A stretch of DNA of 64,000 nucleotides from Arion vulgaris (GCA_020796225.1 CM036760.1:4768501-4832500), one strand, 5' to 3'; positions 1-10,995 are shown, numbered from the stretch's first letter. Numbers and translations are program-made. The notes: a model not told the origin generated them from the letters alone.

Positions 1-320
1 TCACCAGAAGTTTCCTAAAGCACGGTAGGCACAGATACGTCTGGTAATATCTGTATACCAAGATCGCTCAAATGTCTGCTGGATACAATCGAAAGAGAGG
101 GACGAATAGCGAACTCTTCCTACTATGAGTCAAAAGAAACGAGACACGCAACAACTACAAACACACAACACCACATGTCTAACCTTGATCATGTATGCCC
201 CACCTGTGGTAGGGGATTGTGTTCTAGGATTGGACTCTACATCATCTCCCACAAACCAGAGAGGTGCAACAGACCGTCTGAGAATGTTGTCATCTCGCTT
301 GATGTGATGGCTATTATTAT
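1..320 (+). mobile_element. LINE-a 3' end, copy 1
   Basis: The fragment encodes the end of a LINE protein with a zinc-finger-like C-terminus (HVCPTCGRG and a C..RIGLY..H pattern with small frameshifts) and then an ATT-rich tail near 310-330. It matches 1095-1640 and, inverted, 10815-10995. Confidence 0.65.
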
Positions 321-1094
321 CATTATTTTAGTGGTGCTTAACTCATCCTTAGTGATGCGATATCTGACATCTAATTATGGATTTTCATTTGTTGATATTA
401 GCATTAATATATGATCAAAGAACAAATATGTATTTATCAAAGAACAAGTTTTTCGTCTCTTTCACGAAACCATCTTATAGTTCACTTTCTGGATCAATGA
501 TAAAGATTTTGTTATCTTAGGCGCTACCATTGATCTTCATAATCTTGAGGAGACATCGAGTGAAAGATGTTAAACATTAAAGACATTACTTTGTGAGTAC
601 TTTCATTACCTCAATGGTGCATCTAATAATTATGTGGTACTTCTGTTACTTCACAAGTACTATCTTTACTTTTGTAGTACTACATCAGTGATGCATATTT
701 TAATTCATTGGTACTTCGGCTACTTCATTAGTACTTTCATTACTGGGGGTTGTTGATATCTAAGCTGATAACATGCTGCGCTAATGACCACATACAGTTG
801 ATATTCCCGCTTGAGTCTAGCTTAGGGTAAAAGTTCTCTAGTGCACAAGATACGCGGTTGGTCTACAGGTTCTGTGATCCTTTACTTGGGAATCTAAATT
901 TCAAGTACTTCTAAAGTCGCAGTAAGGTTCTTTCGCCTGATTGGCGAAAGACACTGGTAATAAGAAAAGCAAGCCTTCACGCAAAAATCAGTCAGAGACG
1001 ACATATTAAGCACGACTGCAAGAGCTTGAAGTCAAACGTGATGTTGCTAGATTTTAACACTATATTGGAATTAGTCAATGCTTCCTTAACAGGC
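320..1094. other. No gene seen; weak direct repeats
   Basis: No coding region is recognised. Between 590 and 745 the motif GTACTTTCATTAC and variants recur irregularly. 930-1005 holds an inverted copy of motif K, also seen at 6050-6125, 22995-23065 and 42265-42335. Confidence 0.4.
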
Positions 1095-1640
1095 ACAATT
1101 GAGGGTAACCGATCGGCCTAACACCATCGGTAAGCTAGGCAATGCGCTACCTATGTATGAAAAGACTGGACCCGGCTGACTTCGCAGATGAGACCATTGG
1201 CTGGCTTAGCGGTTAGAAGGACGGGTCACAGCAGAACGGTTTGGACCACATAAAGCACGGTGAGGCACACAGAAAGCTCTGGTCATCCACTGCATCTGGT
1301 ACTATCTCTAGTCTTCTCGACTTGTCTTGCCCCTGGATACAGATAGTCTTGGACGAGAGAGTGAGGTTGACGAATAGCGCAACTTTTCCTCACTATAATC
1401 CAAATACAGCGCAAGCTACAGTTTCAGACACGTACACACAACTACAAATCACACAACACCCACATGTCTAACCTTGATCATGTATGCCCCACCTGTGGTA
1501 GGGATTGTGTTCTAGGATTGGACTCTACAATCATCTCCCCACAAACCAGAGAGGGGCAGAGGCACCCGTCTGAGAATGTTGTCATCGTCGCTTGATGTGG
1601 ATGGCAATTATTATTATTATTATTATTATTATTAACCAGC
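1095..1640 (+). mobile_element. LINE-a 3' end, copy 2
   Basis: This is a longer copy of the first LINE-a fragment. It ends in the finger-like SNLDHVCPTCGRDCV and a clean ATT tail (1612-1636). Several stops and frameshifts break the frame. Confidence 0.7.
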
Positions 1641-2059
1641 ACAGGATTGGAACTGGCATCACTCTCTGAGTGATGCAGATATACTGACGATCTGAACATG
1701 TATGGATTTGTTCATTGTGTGATGACGGTAATCTAGCACATTCGAAGACTGAATGATAAAGAACAAATGAAATGATATACAATTATCAATGTAACAGTTA
1801 TTTCGTCAGTCGATATTACAGACAATGATAAATTATATCCATCGATTAAATAACTATATCACATTGTCTGGATCTGAAAACGATTTTGTATAGTTCATTA
1901 TCGCACACAAATGATCGTTTACTAATAATAAATCTTTTTGATGTGAAGGATAAATAATATTGTTCATGATAGGGTAGACATTTTACAATTAATACTGACT
2001 GCAAGTCTTCTTGGGATACCAGAATTGTGTCCCACAAGGTTTAGTGTTTATGTTGTTTG

Positions 2060-2545
2060 CTGTATGTTTTATATCAATTATATTTTGGGATTGAATTCTT
2101 CTTCTTTCTTTTCTTTGTTGTCCAGCTGCTACTGACTTGTTTTGCCAGTGTAGTGGTTTTATTTTTATTTTTGGTCTTGCTCTGTTCTGGTGGCTTGGGT
2201 TATTTTTATTGTTGCTCTTTGACAGGATTCTGCTGTGCCATCTAACCATCTTTTTCTTGGTCTTCCTCTCGCTTTCTTTCCTGATGTTCTGTTGTAGAAG
2301 ACTATGTATACTGTGGAGTTTGGATGCATTCTTATTAAGTGGCCAAACCACTTCATTCTTTGTTTATCTATTTATTCAAGCACGGTTTTGTGCCAACTTT
2401 CTTCTTATGCTAATGTTGGTGATTCTGTCTTTTCTTGTGTTGTTGGTAACTTTTCGCAGGCAACGCATTTCACATGTAGTTATTTTTTGTGACTGCTCTT
2501 TGCTCAATGTCCATGTTTGGCTCTGGTAACACAAAGTAGGTATGC
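2060..2545 (-). mobile_element. LINE-b 3' end with a single 3'-UTR unit
   Basis: The minus strand encodes the C-terminal part of an RTE/Jockey-like LINE: CEMRCLRKV, then KWFGHLIRMH and RGRPRKRWLDG. After the stop the 3' UTR contains one copy of a 43-bp segment (AAAACCACTACACTGG .. CAGCTGGACAACAAAG), then a GAA-rich tail at about 2085-2110. This single unit is the apparent founder of the arrays at 52437-53415 and 55178-55735. Confidence 0.8.
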
Positions 2546-2719
2546 TAACCCGTAACAAATGCTTGCAGAAAACGGATGCACCAGGCCGTAAGGCGCATAA
2601 CATCTGGAAGAGGTCGGCACAAACGGGGAAGTAGAAAGCATAGGAATTATATCCTACAGAACTGCCCCCAGTATGCAGACTTGAGAAGAAAGAGTGACCC
2701 ACTTGGACACTAGCGTCCA

Positions 2720-3325
2720 AGACAAACTGTATGGCGTGGCTTCTTCTTCTTGCGTTCCCGGCCTAGACTGATGGACCAACTTTTATCATGAATTTTACTG
2801 TTGTTTTTAGGGACTCCGTTCCTCCGTACAGCTTTCGAAGCTCTGTATGTTGTGGCCATGACTCTTCCTTATACCTGATAACCGTTGACAGTCTTGCAAG
2901 ACATGTTCTGCCGTCATGTCTGCCATTTTGCAGGGGCACAGGCTAGTTGTGCCAATTTTAAATTTATGGAACATGTGGGCTCTGAGCTTGTTGTGTCCGG
3001 TAAGGAGGCGAAATATGGCAACTTGTTCACTTCGAGAGAGACCATAGTATCCGTCGCTGTCTGTGTACTGAGGGTGGTCTTTTGCCCATTTGCTTCTATA
3101 GTGCGAACCGATTGTTGTTTTGACTTCCTCATAACTGATCTCGAGATCAGTCTGGGGTAGTCGCCCGCCCTCTTGGCTAGCTTGTCGGCTGCTTCGTTTT
3201 CCTAACGTTGCAGTGTGACGGTATCCACTGGATGACGGTGCGTTTGAGTGAACTCGTTAGTACAGCGAGGGACGTTTTGAGCTCATTCATCTCAGTTTTG
3301 CTACGCATTTGAGTGCCGCGATGAA
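2720..3325 (-). mobile_element. LINE-c 3' end (RNase H-side C-terminus)
   Basis: Minus-strand frames read KWAKDHPQYTDSDGYYGLSR, then FRLLTGHNKLRAHMFHKFKI and LCPCKMADMTAEHVLQDCQ, the typical end of LINEs with a downstream RNase H (CPC..., EH.LQDC). A GAAGAAGAAG tail follows at about 2740-2752. Frames are broken in several places. A relative lies at 57720-58047. Confidence 0.75.
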
Positions 3326-3721
3326 TCCTATAGTAGAACAGAAGAATAATATTGACTACATTTTGCTCTATGCCTGGCTATGATAAATTTTGGTTGTTTT
3401 AATATAAACGAAAAGAAATTGCTCTATGGTAGAATCTAGTATAGTGACTGTTGGCCTGATTAACTCACATTTATATTCCACTAAAGTGGTGGTTTGTTTG
3501 TAATGGGTTAATGGTTAAGATGACGTTCAGCTCAGTGAGACTGAGCTTTATTCATCCCTATTTTTTAACTCTAAATTGTATATTCCCAGACACACATTAA
3601 ATGACACTTAATGGAGAAACGTAAAACTGTTTACTTATAGTATTAGCCATACTAAGTATTCGGTACGACCAACCAGTTACTTTACCACAGATAACCTGAC
3701 TTGATAGTCGGGACCAATGTC

Positions 3722-3970
3722 CAGACAGATGGGCCTTGCTAAGTGGTTAAGCCCTTTGCCTTGTGAGTCGAAGGTCGGTTGAACGGACCGCGCCGTTCTG
3801 TTCACGAGTGCAGTTTTCAGAGACCTAGATTGTTGCATGAAGTACGGAGCTCGTGCTTTGCAATCTCTCGGCATGCCATGTCATTTCTGCAGAGGAACCT
3901 AGCCATATGGTAAAATCCATGCAATTAAGTACTGACGCACTGACTAAATTAAACTCCAGACGTCAGTCAG
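3722..3970 (+). mobile_element. SINE-D copy (tRNA-headed)
   Basis: The head has an A-box-like GCTAAGTGGTTAAGCCC. The body includes CAGAGACC.., GGAGCTCGTGCTTTGCAA and an ending near AATTAAGT. It aligns with SINE-D copies at 12642, 17290, 22205 and 25925. Confidence 0.65.
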
Positions 3971-4183
3971 GAAATCGAAATGATTCAGACATTGAATTTT
4001 GTTCCTCAACTCCTCTTCTTGCGTTCGCTTGCTATAATTCAGCGCAATCAAGGCGAGCGCTTTGTCACTTCTGTTGAGCATGCTTTCACTTTATCAATGC
4101 CTAATTGTTCGTCTGATTGCAGAGATGTTATAATGCGTGCACTTGCACATACACTGCTACCTCTTTTATAGATATCCTTGTTT

Positions 4184-5246
4184 GATCCCTACTCGCTTGC
4201 AGACTACGAGCTGTTTAATGTACCTACTATAGATGGAGTAGGATCCCTATTCGCTTTGTCAGACTACAGAGTTGTATAGTGTCATCACTAGAGATGAGGT
4301 AGGATCTCTACTCGCTTTGCTAGACTACAGAGTTATATAGCGTCATCACTAGAGATGAGGTAGGATCTCTACTCGCTTTGCTAGACTACAGAATTGTATA
4401 GTGTCATCACTAGAGATGAGGTAGGATTCTACTCCTTTGCTGACTACAGAGTTTATAGCGTCATCACTAGAGATGAGGTATGGATCTCTACTCGCTTTGC
4501 TAGACTACAGATTGTATAGTGTCATCACAGAGATGAGGCAGGATCCCTACTCGCTTTGCTAGACTACAGAATTGTATAGTGTCATCACTAGAGATGAGGC
4601 AGGATCCCTACTCCTTGCTACCAGAGTTGTATAGTGTCATCACTAGAGATGAGGCAGGATCCTACTGCTTTTCTAGACTACAGAGTTGTATAGTGTCATC
4701 ACTAGAGATGAGGCAGGATCTCTACTCGCTTTGCTAGACTACAGAATTGTATAGTGTCATCACTAGAGATGAGGCAGGATCCTACTCCTTTCAGACTACA
4801 TAGTTGTATAGTGTCATCACTAGAGATGAGGCAGGATCCATACTGCTTTGCTTGACTACAGAGTTGTATAGTGTCATCACTAGAGATGAGGCAGGATCCC
4901 TCTGCTTTGCTAGACTACGAGTTGTATAGTGTCATCACTAGAGATGAGGCAGGATCCCTTGCTTTGCTAACTACAGAGTTGTATAGTGTCATCACAGAGA
5001 TGAGGCAGGATCTCTACTCGCTTTGCTAGACTAGAATTGTATAGTGTCATCACTAGAGATGAGGCAGGATCCCTACTCGCTTTGCTAGACTACAGAGTTG
5101 TATAGTGTCATCACTAGAGATGAGGCAGGATCCCTACTCGCTTTGCTAGACTACAGAGTTGTATAGTGTCATCACTAGAGATGAGGCAGGATCCCTACTC
5201 GCTTTGCTAGACTACAGAGTTGTATAGTGTCATCACTAGAGATGGA
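4184..5246. repeat. 61-bp minisatellite, about 17 copies
   Basis: The unit contains GTATAGTGTCATCACTAGAG and GATCCCTACTCGCTTTGCTA. The right-hand units are almost identical to each other, while the left ones carry small deletions, so homogenisation is stronger on the right. Confidence 0.95.
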
Positions 5247-6150
5247 GTAAGACTTTTATCAGTGCCAAATCACTGACATTAACACATAATTGACACCTAA
5301 CTGGTAATACTTATGGTCCCAAATGTGGTTGTTCTCTGCGAGGCGGTTTAGCGATAGGAAAGTGTGCGTTCGAACAAGCAACCAACAATTCCCAAGTGAG
5401 GAAATAAACTATCAAGTCTAGTGCTGACATACATGGGTCTATAAATATGATGTGGCACGTATAACTCACACACGTACACGTATTTCACACACGTACACGT
5501 ATTTCACACACGTACACGTATTTCACACACGTACTGTCTACAAAGGAACATTTTCATTTATTTGTTACGGCCCGAAAAGACACTCATCGTATGCCATGTG
5601 TGACATTTAATATATTTTTTATTCCTTTTTGATCCCAGTTCATATTCTTTCTCCTCTCTCATTTCAATACCCAATTTGCTTTGAAATCCACTCTGTTTCC
5701 TCTCTCTTCCTCTCCTCTTTCTTCTCTCTCTCTCTCTCTCTTACTCTGATGTCTCTAATTGTATTTTTGATCATAGTTTTCTTCAACTCTCGGAGGTCTT
5801 CTATGGCATACCGTAAAGTAGAGAAACATACACAAGGGACATCGTTCAGTTGACTGTATAGCTACAGCTGTCACCATCACTTAGTGATACTCTTACGATG
5901 TTTCCAGTTACAAATAAAAGTCCACGTTCTCTGATCCCGCATTACTTTAGAGTTAATCACCCTTTCTGTTAACTGAAATGACAGGTACCTATTTTTAGGA
6001 AAGATACGATCCTGATCTATTGTGTTTACTATCAATGTGTACTTTACTATGGCGCGTCTGACTGATTTTTGCGTGAAGACCTGCTTTCCTTATCATCTTT
6101 GTTTGTCGTTATTCAGGCGAGCCTTACTTCAGCTTTCGAGGTACTTTTAA
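5246..6150. other. Non-coding stretch with short simple repeats
   Basis: 5466-5536 has about four copies of a 19-bp unit (ACGTACACGTATTTCACAC). 5700-5746 is CT-rich simple sequence. 6050-6125 is a copy of dispersed motif K. No gene is seen. Confidence 0.6.
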
Positions 6151-6364
6151 TTTTTGATTTTTTTTCCGATCCAGAAGCACTTGAGCTTTTTCAGCTCTTA
6201 GGCTCGGTGCCATGGACATCGTAACCCTTCGGCTCGGCGCCACGAATACCGTAAATCTGGGGAATTTGTGGCTTTTTCTGCCATCCCGCGGAATTGAACC
6301 CGCACACACAGAGGGATAGTCACCCGTAGTCCAACGCGCTACGAACACGCTGGGCAGACGGGCG
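6151..6364 (-). mobile_element. SINE-A copy 1
   Basis: tRNA-derived SINE. On the minus strand the head reads GCCCAGCGTGTTCGTAGCGC (A-box region) and GGGTTCAATTCCGCGGGA (B box). A body with two related GGCACCGA..CCGAAG segments follows, then AAGTGCTTCTGGATCGG and an A-rich tail. Confidence 0.9.
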
Positions 6365-6479
6365 AATTCCCAAGTTAAGGATCAGATAGATAACCTGTAG
6401 TCGCACAGCCGTGTACCGAGTGCACAGCATAAAATGTGTTGCCCCCAGGTTGGCCTGAATGAACGCAAGTCGTGGCAAA

Positions 6480-6592
6480 TACTTTACAAAACACGTAATT
6501 ACAAAGTACTGTAGTTTTACAAATTACAAAAACAATGACAAAATACAGCAACGTTTCGACCAACAAGGCCTTTATCAAGCAAACTTTACAGG
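6480..6592 (-). repeat. Repeat F copy
   Basis: The minus strand contains GCTTGATAAAGGCC, a short loop and GGTCGAAACGTTGC, followed by GTAAAACTACAGTACTTTG. See the 10173-10539 entry for the full structure. Confidence 0.75.
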
Positions 6593-6594
6593 AC

Positions 6595-6812
6595 GTAGCC
6601 ATCAATCACAGTAAACGAGTCATTGATTGTTTAGGCACCACTTATACGTTCAGTAATTTGTGATTGCTTTCTGAACGGTGATGTCTATTTTTACCTTCGG
6701 TAAAAATCTCACGGAAACGAATTTGTTTCCAAACTTGCCCACAGTGGAGTTTGAACCAGGTACGCTTGGTTGTGATCCAGCTTACTACCGCTTGAGCTAT
6801 AGACGCTAACCA
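6595..6812 (-). mobile_element. SINE-I copy (tRNA-headed)
   Basis: The minus-strand head reads GCGTCTATAGCTCAAGCGGT (A box) and CCTGGTTCAAACTCCACTG (B box). The body holds CGTTCAGAAAGCAATCA and ends near CTACGTCCTG. Relatives lie at 11330-11525 and 37530-37752. Confidence 0.75.
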
Positions 6813-6814
6813 GG

Positions 6815-7540
6815 TTGACCTAGAACCCTGAAATTCGAACGAGAAGTTCGTTACTAGAGAAGGGCGTTATCAATGTCGCTATCGGCGTCTTACATCTTTC
6901 ACCTGATGTTATAAATGTTCCCAGATATTTGAATCGATAGAATTCAGTATGCGTTGCAACATTACTGCGTCCGGAAGTCACACAAATTACGGAGTGAAAG
7001 TGTTAACTAATGTCACACTATGGGTGTTGTAGTTAATTAACAACCCCTCAATGATCTTTACTCTCCACTGTTTCTCTGGCACTTTATTGAGATATTCGAC
7101 ACGCAACCGCTACTCAAGTAATAGCATGTTCCTTGCAGAACGTTGCTTTCATTACAACCCCGACTGAAAAACTCTCTATCTCTAGCAAATTCTCCCGCCT
7201 CCTCCATCGTCATGTTCATGGTTTCTTTAAACGTCCTGCTGCCACCATCGTCTAGATCGCCCCCTGCCTCGCACTCCAGGAACCATGCTTTCCATTAACG
7301 TTCTCTCCTAACCACTGTGATATATAACATGGCCAAAATATTTCATCTTTCTGGACATGATATTTATGAGCCAACCGTTGCTGTAGAACAACACTCTAAT
7401 TGACATGTCGAACCCAGAACAACGCCCTAGGAATTAGCCTACTAACAACTATACTATCGCGAGTTATATATTGCAGGTCAGTTACAATCCCTTTGCTGCA
7501 CCCAGACTTTTAAAATTCAGTGTTAACAATTGATGTAATT
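6815..7540. other. No gene or repeat recognised
   Basis: Apparently single-copy sequence. A pyrimidine-rich segment lies at 7160-7320. Neither strand gives a convincing coding frame. Confidence 0.4.
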
Positions 7541-7747
7541 GCCCGTCTGCCCAGCGTGTTCGTAGCGCGTTGGACTACGGGTGACTATCCCTCTGTGTTT
7601 GCGGGTTCAATTCCGCGGGATGGCAGAAAAATCCACAGATTCCCAAGATTTACGGTGTTCGTGGCACCGAACCGAAGGGTTACGATGTCCATGGCACCGA
7701 GCCGAAGAGCTGAAAAGCTCAAGTGCTTCTGAATCAGAAAAAAAAAA
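7541..7747 (+). mobile_element. SINE-A copy 2
   Basis: Full-length plus-strand copy from GCCCGTCTGCCCAGCGTG to an A run at 7738-7747. The A- and B-box regions and the paired GGCACCGA motifs are intact. Confidence 0.92.
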
Positions 7748-7765
7748 TTTGATGTAACTTTCGCC

Positions 7766-8025
7766 CGTGTAGTGCCGGGGTCCGAAAGGGAAGCAAAGAA
7801 TAGTACCACTTCGACCTACATAGCGTGTCGTAAAAGGCGACTGATGTAGGACCTAGAGAAGCTACCCTAGTAAATAAAAAGCATCGCAGAAATAGGATGT
7901 GCTGGCCTACTTATAGGCGCATAACTGGCACAACGTACAGTCGCTCTTAGGCTCTGATCACATACAAATCATACAGAGTGGCTAACAAATGATAGATATG
8001 GAGCGGTTGAAGAAGAAGAAGATGT
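7766..8025 (+). mobile_element. SINE-B copy 1
   Basis: Begins CGCCCGTGTAGTGCCGGGG and contains GTCGTAAAAGGCGACTGATG, GCATCGCAGAAATAGGATG and CATAACTGGCACAACGTACA. It ends GGAGCGGTTGAAGAAGAAGA. The GAA tail is shared with SINE-C and several LINEs. Confidence 0.9.
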
Positions 8026-8344
8026 AATTGTATGTAACAATGCTTGTGTAGTTGAACAAAAAATGGTTTGATTTTAGTGCACTTGGCTTGAGAGCAGTTA
8101 ATTTTATATATATCGTTCTTCCACTTGACTTTTCATTTTTATGTTTAATGCGAATAAACAACTGTCGATATATCACCATATCTCCACGACGACCTTTCAA
8201 ACTCTCTTTATTACTTTAGCATTTATTTGTTCTTGTCAAGAGTATAAAGCCAACGGCTAAATGCATTTTTAATGTTGTCTCGAAACTCGTCATTTGAGCA
8301 TGTTTTCCCAACTCTCAAGTTACTTCAGATCATTTATTAATATC

Positions 8345-8490
8345 TTCTGTTGACGAGGGCATTTTTACAGAGATTCCTTGTGTTTGTCGCCGAAGTTACG
8401 GGGTTCGTGCTTTGTGCAATACTCTTAGCAAGTAGTGTGCCACTTCTGGGGAGGTGCCCAGTTCATATGGGGCGCTCGGTGTAATCATTC
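8345..8490 (+). mobile_element. SINE-D fragment
   Basis: Holds GGGGTTCGTGCTTTGTGCAA and CTTCTGGGGAGGTGCCCAG, the second half of SINE-D. The head is missing. Confidence 0.6.
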
Positions 8491-8735
8491 CTCTTCTTCT
8501 TCTTCGAACGTTCCATATCGACCACTTATTTAACCACTCATTCTGATTAGTATGTGATCCAAGCCTAAGAGCGATTATACATTGTGCCAGTTATGCGCCT
8601 ACAAGTAGGTCGACACAAACGATTTCAGCGACGCTTTTTATTACTTGGGTAGCTTCCCTAGGCCCCTACCTCACGACATGCCTTGTAGGTTGCAGTATTA
8701 CTATTCTTTGCTCCCCTTGAGAGCCCCGCAGCACA
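8491..8735 (-). mobile_element. SINE-B copy 2
   Basis: Minus-strand copy. It starts on the plus strand with the CTTCTTCTTC tail complement, followed by GCCAGTTATGCGCCTACAAG. Its 5' end abuts the array at 8733. Confidence 0.85.
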
Positions 8736-9203
8736 CAGGTGACTGGTGTAATCTTCTTCTTCACCCTTCGCCCCTAGGGAAGCATAGCTCTGGTGACTGG
8801 TATAATCTTCTTCTTCACCCTTCGCCCCTAGGAAGCAACTCTTGACTGTGTAACTTCTTTTCACCCTTCGCCCCTAAGCATAGGTCGTGACTGTATAATT
8901 TCTTCTTGCCCTCGCCCTAGGGAACATAGTCTTGACTGGTGTATCTCTTTACTCCTGCCCTAGGAGCATAGCCTGTGACTGGTTTTAATCTTCTTTTTCC
9001 CTTCTGCCCCCTAGGAAGCATAGCTCTGGTGACTGGTGTAATCTTCTTCTTCACCCTTCGCCCCTAGGGAAGCATAGGTCTGGTGACTGGTATAATCTTC
9101 TTCTTCGCCCTTCGCCCCTAGGAAGCATAGGTCTGGTGACTGGTTAATCTTCTTCTTCGCCCTTCGCCCCTAGGAAGCATAGGTCTGGTGACTGGTATAG
9201 TGA
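8733..9203 (-). repeat. LINE-tail-derived minisatellite, unit about 57 bp
   Basis: About eight units, several with deletions, contain CTTCTTCACCCTTCGCCCCT and AGGAAGCATAGGTCTGGTG. The complement (CCTAGGGGCGAAGGGTGAAG, then AAGAAG) is the 3' end of the LINE-g copy at 39350-39385, so the array probably arose from that LINE end. Confidence 0.85.
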
Positions 9204-9219
9204 AGTCTTCATTTATTTA

Positions 9220-9930
9220 TTCTTCTTCAAACGCTCCATATCGACCACTTTTAACCACTCTTTGTGATTTGTATGTGATCTGAGCCTAAGAACGATTATG
9301 CGATGTACCAGTTATGTGCAAGTAGGCCGGCACATGTTACCAGTGTCAAACATGGCCAATAACAGCAGCTAATGAGCGGAAAATCATAACGACAGAGATG
9401 AGGTGTCTTAGAAGAGCTGCAGGTGTGACAATAAGAGACAAAATTAGAAATGAAGAAATCAGAAGGAGACTGAATGTGAAACCAGTTATGCAGTTCATAA
9501 AAGAACAGCAGATTAAATGGTTTGGACACCTGACAAGAATGCCCTGGTATCGTCTACCACAGAGAGCCACACAGAAAAAGTATAATGAGTACAAGGCAAG
9601 AGGAAGACCACGCAAAGATGGAATAAGGCTTCTAGAACAGCCTTACGAACATAAATATCAGCTTACAAAGTGCCTTAAAACAACCACACACAAGATCACT
9701 ACGTTCCACCCCCAACACTTCTATAAAGAAGTAAAAGGTGGAAGAGAAGAAGAAGAAGACCGGCACATTCGATTTCTGCGACGCTTTTTATTTACTATTG
9801 TAGCTTCCCTAGGCCCCTATCTCAGTCACTTCTTACGACATGCCTTGCAGGTCACAATGTTGCTATTCTTTCCTTCCATTGACGGCCCTGGTAACACGCA
9901 GATGTCCGGTGTAATGAATTCAATTCTTCA
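9220..9930 (-). mobile_element. SINE-B copy 3, interrupted by a LINE
   Basis: The two halves, 9220-9335 and 9760-9930, together make one SINE-B. They are separated by the LINE insertion at 9336-9759, with the 9-bp direct repeat CCGGCACAT on both sides. Confidence 0.85.
9336..9759 (+). mobile_element. LINE-d 3' end inserted in SINE-B
   Basis: This 424-bp 5'-truncated LINE encodes TEMRCLRRAAGVTIRDKI, QIKWFGHLTRMPW and ARGRPRKDG, the C-terminal region of an RTE-like reverse transcriptase protein. It ends in a GAAGAAGAAGA tail and has 9-bp target-site duplications (9327-9335 and 9760-9768). Confidence 0.88.
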
Positions 9931-10172
9931 TTTCTAAACCAGAAATTTTTATGTCTTTGTGTATCATACTTTTTCATTCCATTTTCCAGAATAACGTCTT
10001 TTATTCCTTTTCATATCTTGTGTGACAGTAAAATCATTCTCAGTGCTGTTATTACCAGAAGCTCATCTTTTGAAGCAATTTTGTCCAACGTTTGTACATA
10101 TTGGGTCGTTTCTGATCGATTGATGTGAAGGAATGGGCACCGCTTGACGATTGTAATATTAATAAAAATTAT

Positions 10173-10539
10173 CGATATAGGGGAAGACTACAGTAAAACT
10201 GTGTAGCATAGCGAAACACGTAAAAACAAAGTACTGTAGTTTTACACAATATAATACAATAACAATACACAGCAACGTTTCGACTAAAAGGCCTTTATCA
10301 AGCAAAGGATACAACAGAGTTGACGAATTTCACAGCACACTATATATAGAATACAACAGTAAAATCCCTTTTAGTGCCGTTAGGATTTTATTGTTATATT
10401 CTATAGGTAGTGTGCTGTGAAAGAAGTGAAATTATGTTGTATCCTTTGCTTGATAAAGGCCTTTTGGTCGAAACGATGCTGTGTATTATTGTTTTTGTAT
10501 TTTGTAAAACTACAGTACTTTGTTTTTCTGTGTTTCACC
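10173..10539. mobile_element. Foldback insertion made of two inverted repeat-F copies
   Basis: The left arm (10173 to about 10340) and right arm (about 10380-10539) are inverted copies of each other. Each carries GCTTGATAAAGGCC, TTTT and a GGTCGAAACG-like segment, and GTAAAACTACAGTACTTTG or its near match. The whole 367-bp unit is flanked by a perfect 15-bp direct repeat, ATTAATAAAAATTAT (10158-10172 and 10540-10554). This marks a single retroposition-like insertion. Inverted arrangement of terminal repeats is known for Penelope-like elements, but no Penelope reverse transcriptase is present here. Confidence 0.85.
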
Positions 10540-10554
10540 ATTAATAAAAATTAT

Positions 10555-10814
10555 AGCAATAAAGTGATATTATTCAAATAAAAACAGATCTTTCCTCATA
10601 CTAAAATGATATTCTCTGAAGATTCATAGCAATGCAGGTCTGGTTGTGATGTTTCTGTATCCTTTGTGGATATGGTCAACACATTTCAATAATTATATTT
10701 CGGTTTGTAGATGTTTCAAATTGGCTCAGATAAGGTATGACAAACAGAAAGTCTTTAGTTTTGTGTCACATTGGCTCAGATAAAGCATGACTTAAACAGA
10801 AGGTCTGTAGTTTT
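10555..10814. other. No gene seen; short duplication
   Basis: CACATTGGCTCAGATAA and flanking bases occur twice (around 10720-10735 and 10765-10785), giving a near-duplicate of about 45 bp. Nothing else is recognised. Confidence 0.4.
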
Positions 10815-10995
10815 GAAATAATAATAGCCGTCCATCGCAGACGATGGCGACAACAGTCTCAGACGTGTGCTGTTGCACCTCTCTGATGTGTGCGGAGGTG
10901 ACTGTAGTGTCAAATCTTAGAACACAATCCCTACCACAGGTGGGGCATACATGATCAAGGTTAGACATGTGGGTGTTGTTTGTTCTGTCTTTTCG
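10815..10995 (-). mobile_element. LINE-a 3' end, copy 3
   Basis: The minus strand reads MSNLDHVCPTCGRDCVLRFD and an R..Q.HTSETVV end with a short ATT tail. Same family as 1095-1640. Confidence 0.7.

Noticed and set aside
4184..5246. Direct repeats that might be taken for a CRISPR array
   Set aside because: Units are contiguous with no unique spacers, and the DNA is eukaryotic.
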